DNA of 64,000 bases from Chrysophaeum taylorii (taxonomy: Eukaryota > Sar > Pelagophyceae > Pelagomonadales > Pelagomonadaceae), in assembly GCA_029834535.1 (NCBI GenBank), contig JAQMWT010000138.1, positions 111,704-175,703 of the forward strand, in the 5' to 3' direction. This document shows, piece after piece, positions 62,037-64,000 of the stretch (its first letter is position 1; each line of letters opens with the position of its first letter). Position numbers and translations under genes: made by a program. Below the pieces are notes generated by a model. The model worked only from the letters and a program-made list of their open reading frames with translations, was not told the origin of the DNA and ran no database searches.

Positions 62037-62363
62037 ATGCCTGGCAGTGACGAGATGAAGACGGATGAGAGTGATGACGGTCTGGCCGCTGCAGACAGTG
62101 GTGGCGCTGCGCCGCCGGTAGGACGCCATGCCAAACCTACCTGGGCGCAAATTCGATACCTGATCCGCGGGATCAAGGAGCCTGGCGGAAAGCTTCCTCT
62201 GTTTGATGATGAAGGCCAGGAGATAGACATCCGCACGATCCGCTCTTGTGTGGCACGGGGGTGGGCAGAGCCCTGGTTTGCCAATCCGATAAAACCCACC
62301 TGGCTGGTTTGCCGATTGACGCCGTCGGGCTACAAAATCCTGGGTGTCGACAAAAGCTCTTAG
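62037..62363 (+). CDS. Conserved small alphaproteobacterial protein, unknown
   Basis: 108 residues, ATG 62037 with a weak AGGAT upstream. After a disordered start it contains PTWAQIRYLIRGIKEPGGKL, GQEIDIRTIRSCVARGWAEP and WLVCRLTPSGYKILG, a compact winged-helix-like pattern. No function known. Its 5' neighbour is divergent. Confidence 0.6.
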   Translation: MPGSDEMKTDESDDGLAAADSGGAAPPVGRHAKPTWAQIRYLIRGIKEPGGKLPLFDDEGQEIDIRTIRSCVARGWAEPWFANPIKPTWLVCRLTPSGYKILGVDKSS

Positions 62364-62402
62364 TGCATCTGACCCCGGTGCTTGGACAGTGGCCAACGAA
62401 AT

Positions 62403-62447
62403 GCCCCCGGCGAGGGGGCGCGCCGGGGGCTCTACGAGGGGTTTTTT
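62403..62447 (+). terminator. Rho-independent-type terminator
   Basis: GCCCCCGGCG (62403-62412) pairs perfectly with CGCCGGGGGC (62421-62430) across an 8-nt loop; a run of six T follows at 62442-62447, 11 nt after the stem. The spacing is slightly long, but a strong hairpin of this kind is bacterial in style. It lies 40 bp after the stop of the small gene. Confidence 0.7.
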
Positions 62448-62733
62448 ACGAGTCACGAGGCTCTTGCAACCTCAGGTAAATGTTTACCGAAAATTAACCA
62501 TAAAGTCAAGGGAAATGCTCCGAGTCCTGATGATTCTAGACTTGGTTCTGTTAACCTTTTGAAGATGAGCTCAAATATATGGCAGTTTTCCAGGGCATAT
62601 CCCATGTTTTGATTTCGTTAATACTATTAACAAAACGGATGGTTTTTCGTAAGGCTCGGGGCATTTTGTAAAGGCCTTCGGTAAGTATTGAGCGCAATAC
62701 TGTCTCCTGGTGTTGCGTAAAGTGGAGTTGTTT
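62448..62733. other. Bacterial intergenic region, AT-rich
   Basis: No gene recognised. It is AT-richer than its surroundings and probably holds the promoter of the phosphotransfer gene. Confidence 0.4.
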
Positions 62734-63120
62734 ATGTCTGGGGGAATGGCGTTGCGGGCTGACATGCCAGCTTGTGTAGGAAGTAGACGCGAGAGTGCTT
62801 TGATCGATCTGGTTCACCTTTCAAAATATACTTTGGGCGAGAGGTCGCTTGAATGCGAACTGCTGAGCCTCTTTCGCTGTCAGGCGAGTGTGTATGTGGA
62901 CCGCCTTGAGGCGTCCAGCTCACCGAAAGACTGGAAGGATGCTGCGCACAGTCTGAAAGGTTCCGCGCGCGGCATTGGTGCCTGGGCTGTTGCCGATAAA
63001 GCGGAAGCCGCTGAGCAGCTTCCTGACCCTGCTGGGGAGGCACGGGACGATGCGCTGATGATGCTGCGCAACACGGTTGATGAAACCATTGCCCATATTG
63101 CGGTATTGCTGACCGACTAA
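62734..63120 (+). CDS. Histidine phosphotransfer (HPt) domain protein
   Basis: 128 residues. ATG 62734 has GGAG 8 nt upstream, so it is preferred to the in-frame start at 62710. The HPt domain is at about residues 25-125, with the phosphorylated His in KDAAHSLKGSARGIGAW, the standard HSLKGSA motif, flanked by helices ECELLSLFRCQASVYVDRLE and VADKAEAAEQLPD. It would relay phosphate between a hybrid kinase and a response regulator. Its stop codon TAA (63118-63120) overlaps the stop of the convergent oxidoreductase gene. Confidence 0.85.
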   Translation: MSGGMALRADMPACVGSRRESALIDLVHLSKYTLGERSLECELLSLFRCQASVYVDRLEASSSPKDWKDAAHSLKGSARGIGAWAVADKAEAAEQLPDPAGEARDDALMMLRNTVDETIAHIAVLLTD

Positions 63121-64000
63121 TTGCGCAACATCTCGGCGACATAATCGCCGATCGCAATGGACGAGGTGAGGCCGGGGCTTTCAATCCCAAACAGGTTTAC
63201 GAGGCCTGCGCAGCCATGGACCTTTGGCCCATCAATCCGGAAATCAAGTGCGGCTTCCCCCGGTGCCTGAAGCTTGGGCCGTATGCCCGCATAGCCGGGT
63301 TGCAGCGCATTGTCCGCAAGACCTGGCCAATAATTCCGGATTGCTGCATAGAAGGCCTCGCCCCGTGCGGGGTCGACCAGATAGTCCGGCGTCTCCACCC
63401 ATTCCACATCCGGGCCGAACCGGGCCTGCCCACCGAGATCAAGGGTCAGGTGAACGCCGAGGCCTGCTTTTTCCGGCACGGGATAGATGAGTTTTGAAAA
63501 AGGCACCCGGCCCGCGAGCGTAAAATAATTGCCCTTGGCGTAATAGGCCGTCGGTTGATGCCGGGTTCCAAGACCCTCTGTGTTCGCGGCGAGGAGGGGG
63601 GCGGAGAAGCCGGCAGAATTTACAACCGTTTTGGCTTTCACCACCATTTCGATGTCGCCGGTGATGTGCAGCACGATGCCATTGTCATGGGCTTCCATAC
63701 GCTCAACAGCACTGCCAAAGGCAATGGCGCCACCGCGATCTTCCATGTCGCCCTGATAGGCAAGCATGAGCCCATGACTGTCCAGAATACCGGTGGATGG
63801 GGACAGCAGCGCGGCTCTGGCGGTGAGCGCCGGTTCCATTTCGCGCAGTTCGGCCTCTTCCACGAAACGCAGATCATCAACACCGTTGCGCTCCGCACGC
63901 TTTTTAATGTCAGCAAGCTCAGTAACTTGGTTTGCGTTGGTTGCGACAATCAGCTTGCCGCACTTTTTGTGCTCAATGCCGCGCTCTTCCATGAAGGGAT
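63117..64000 (-). CDS. FAD-dependent oxidoreductase, L-2-hydroxyglutarate oxidase-like (N-terminus beyond window)
   Basis: Open from beyond the right edge to a TAG at 63117-63119. Visible parts match the DAO/LhgO family: GIEHKKCGKLIVATNANQV, AELREMEPALTARAALLSPS, TGILDSHGLMLAYQGDMEDR, TVVNSAGFSAPLLA, YYAKGNYFTLAGRVPFSKLI, YPVPEKAGLGVHLTLDLGGQ, ARFGPDVEWVETPDYLV, and the C-terminal GLVNLFGIESPGLTSSIAIG. The Gly-x-Gly-x-x-Gly FAD loop would be in the missing N-terminus. Oxidises L-2-hydroxyglutarate or a related 2-hydroxy acid in the bacterium. Confidence 0.88.
   Translation of the reverse strand, partial: PFMEERGIEHKKCGKLIVATNANQVTELADIKKRAERNGVDDLRFVEEAELREMEPALTARAALLSPSTGILDSHGLMLAYQGDMEDRGGAIAFGSAVERMEAHDNGIVLHITGDIEMVVKAKTVVNSAGFSAPLLAANTEGLGTRHQPTAYYAKGNYFTLAGRVPFSKLIYPVPEKAGLGVHLTLDLGGQARFGPDVEWVETPDYLVDPARGEAFYAAIRNYWPGLADNALQPGYAGIRPKLQAPGEAALDFRIDGPKVHGCAGLVNLFGIESPGLTSSIAIGDYVAEMLRN

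Noticed and set aside
61185-64000. Recent horizontal gene transfer into the alga
   Set aside because: Not excluded, but the truncated gene at the boundary, intact bacterial signals and lack of introns fit a misjoined contig better; kept as an alternative only.

Overview
Most of this window (about 1-61,180) reads as nuclear DNA of a photosynthetic eukaryote with a red-lineage complex plastid, probably a stramenopile alga (pelagophyte-like; the exact group is inference). The evidence is a fucoxanthin-chlorophyll-type light-harvesting protein with a bipartite leader ending AAAF, many very short GT-AG introns (35-57 nt), GC-rich coding sequence, tightly packed divergent gene pairs, and a ciliary DM10 protein that implies a flagellate stage. 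The last ~2.8 kb (61,185-64,000) is different: intronless, closely packed, with Shine-Dalgarno-like sites and a hairpin terminator, and alphaproteobacterial-looking genes. The junction truncates the first bacterial gene, so an assembly chimera is the simplest reading.

Layout. 1-4,666: a long minus-strand ORF for a voltage-gated cation channel with an N-terminal PH domain and two EF-hands between its second and third channel domains; its end lies beyond the window. 5,010-5,784: unknown basic protein. 5,785-8,123: repeat-bearing intergenic DNA. 8,124-12,693: threonine synthase, a small membrane protein, proteasome ATPase Rpt2 and an Asp-rich membrane protein, arranged as divergent pairs. 12,988-18,849: a glycosyltransferase-like multi-exon gene, a GYF-domain protein, the light-harvesting protein and a second secretory glycosyltransferase-like gene. 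20,317-29,075: an Fe(II)/2-oxoglutarate dioxygenase, two Rab GTPase paralogues on opposite strands with identical intron positions, and two secreted proteins. 29,985-32,120: a ribokinase fused to a TIM-barrel sugar isomerase/epimerase. 33,063-36,334: a CCCH/CCHC zinc-finger protein with an Arg/Asp repeat tail and a third secretory glycosyltransferase-like protein. 36,690-43,200: mobile-element remnants (a DDE element and an internally deleted piggyBac-like gene) around a secreted beta-propeller-like protein. 43,486-55,449: plastid-type ABC1 kinase, acidic protein, cyclin-dependent kinase, tafazzin-like acyltransferase and DnaJ membrane protein only 39 bp apart, and the EFHC1-like ciliary protein. 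55,590-60,480: a nest of repeats with LINE tails and two tandem copies of a Helitron helicase C-terminus.

The eukaryotic genes are mostly single housekeeping genes, not a pathway cluster. The common threads are secretory carbohydrate-active proteins (three glycosyltransferase-like, one beta-propeller, one sugar kinase/isomerase fusion), compact promoters shared by divergent neighbours, and several families of small dispersed repeats. No CRISPR array, rRNA gene or convincing tRNA gene was seen.
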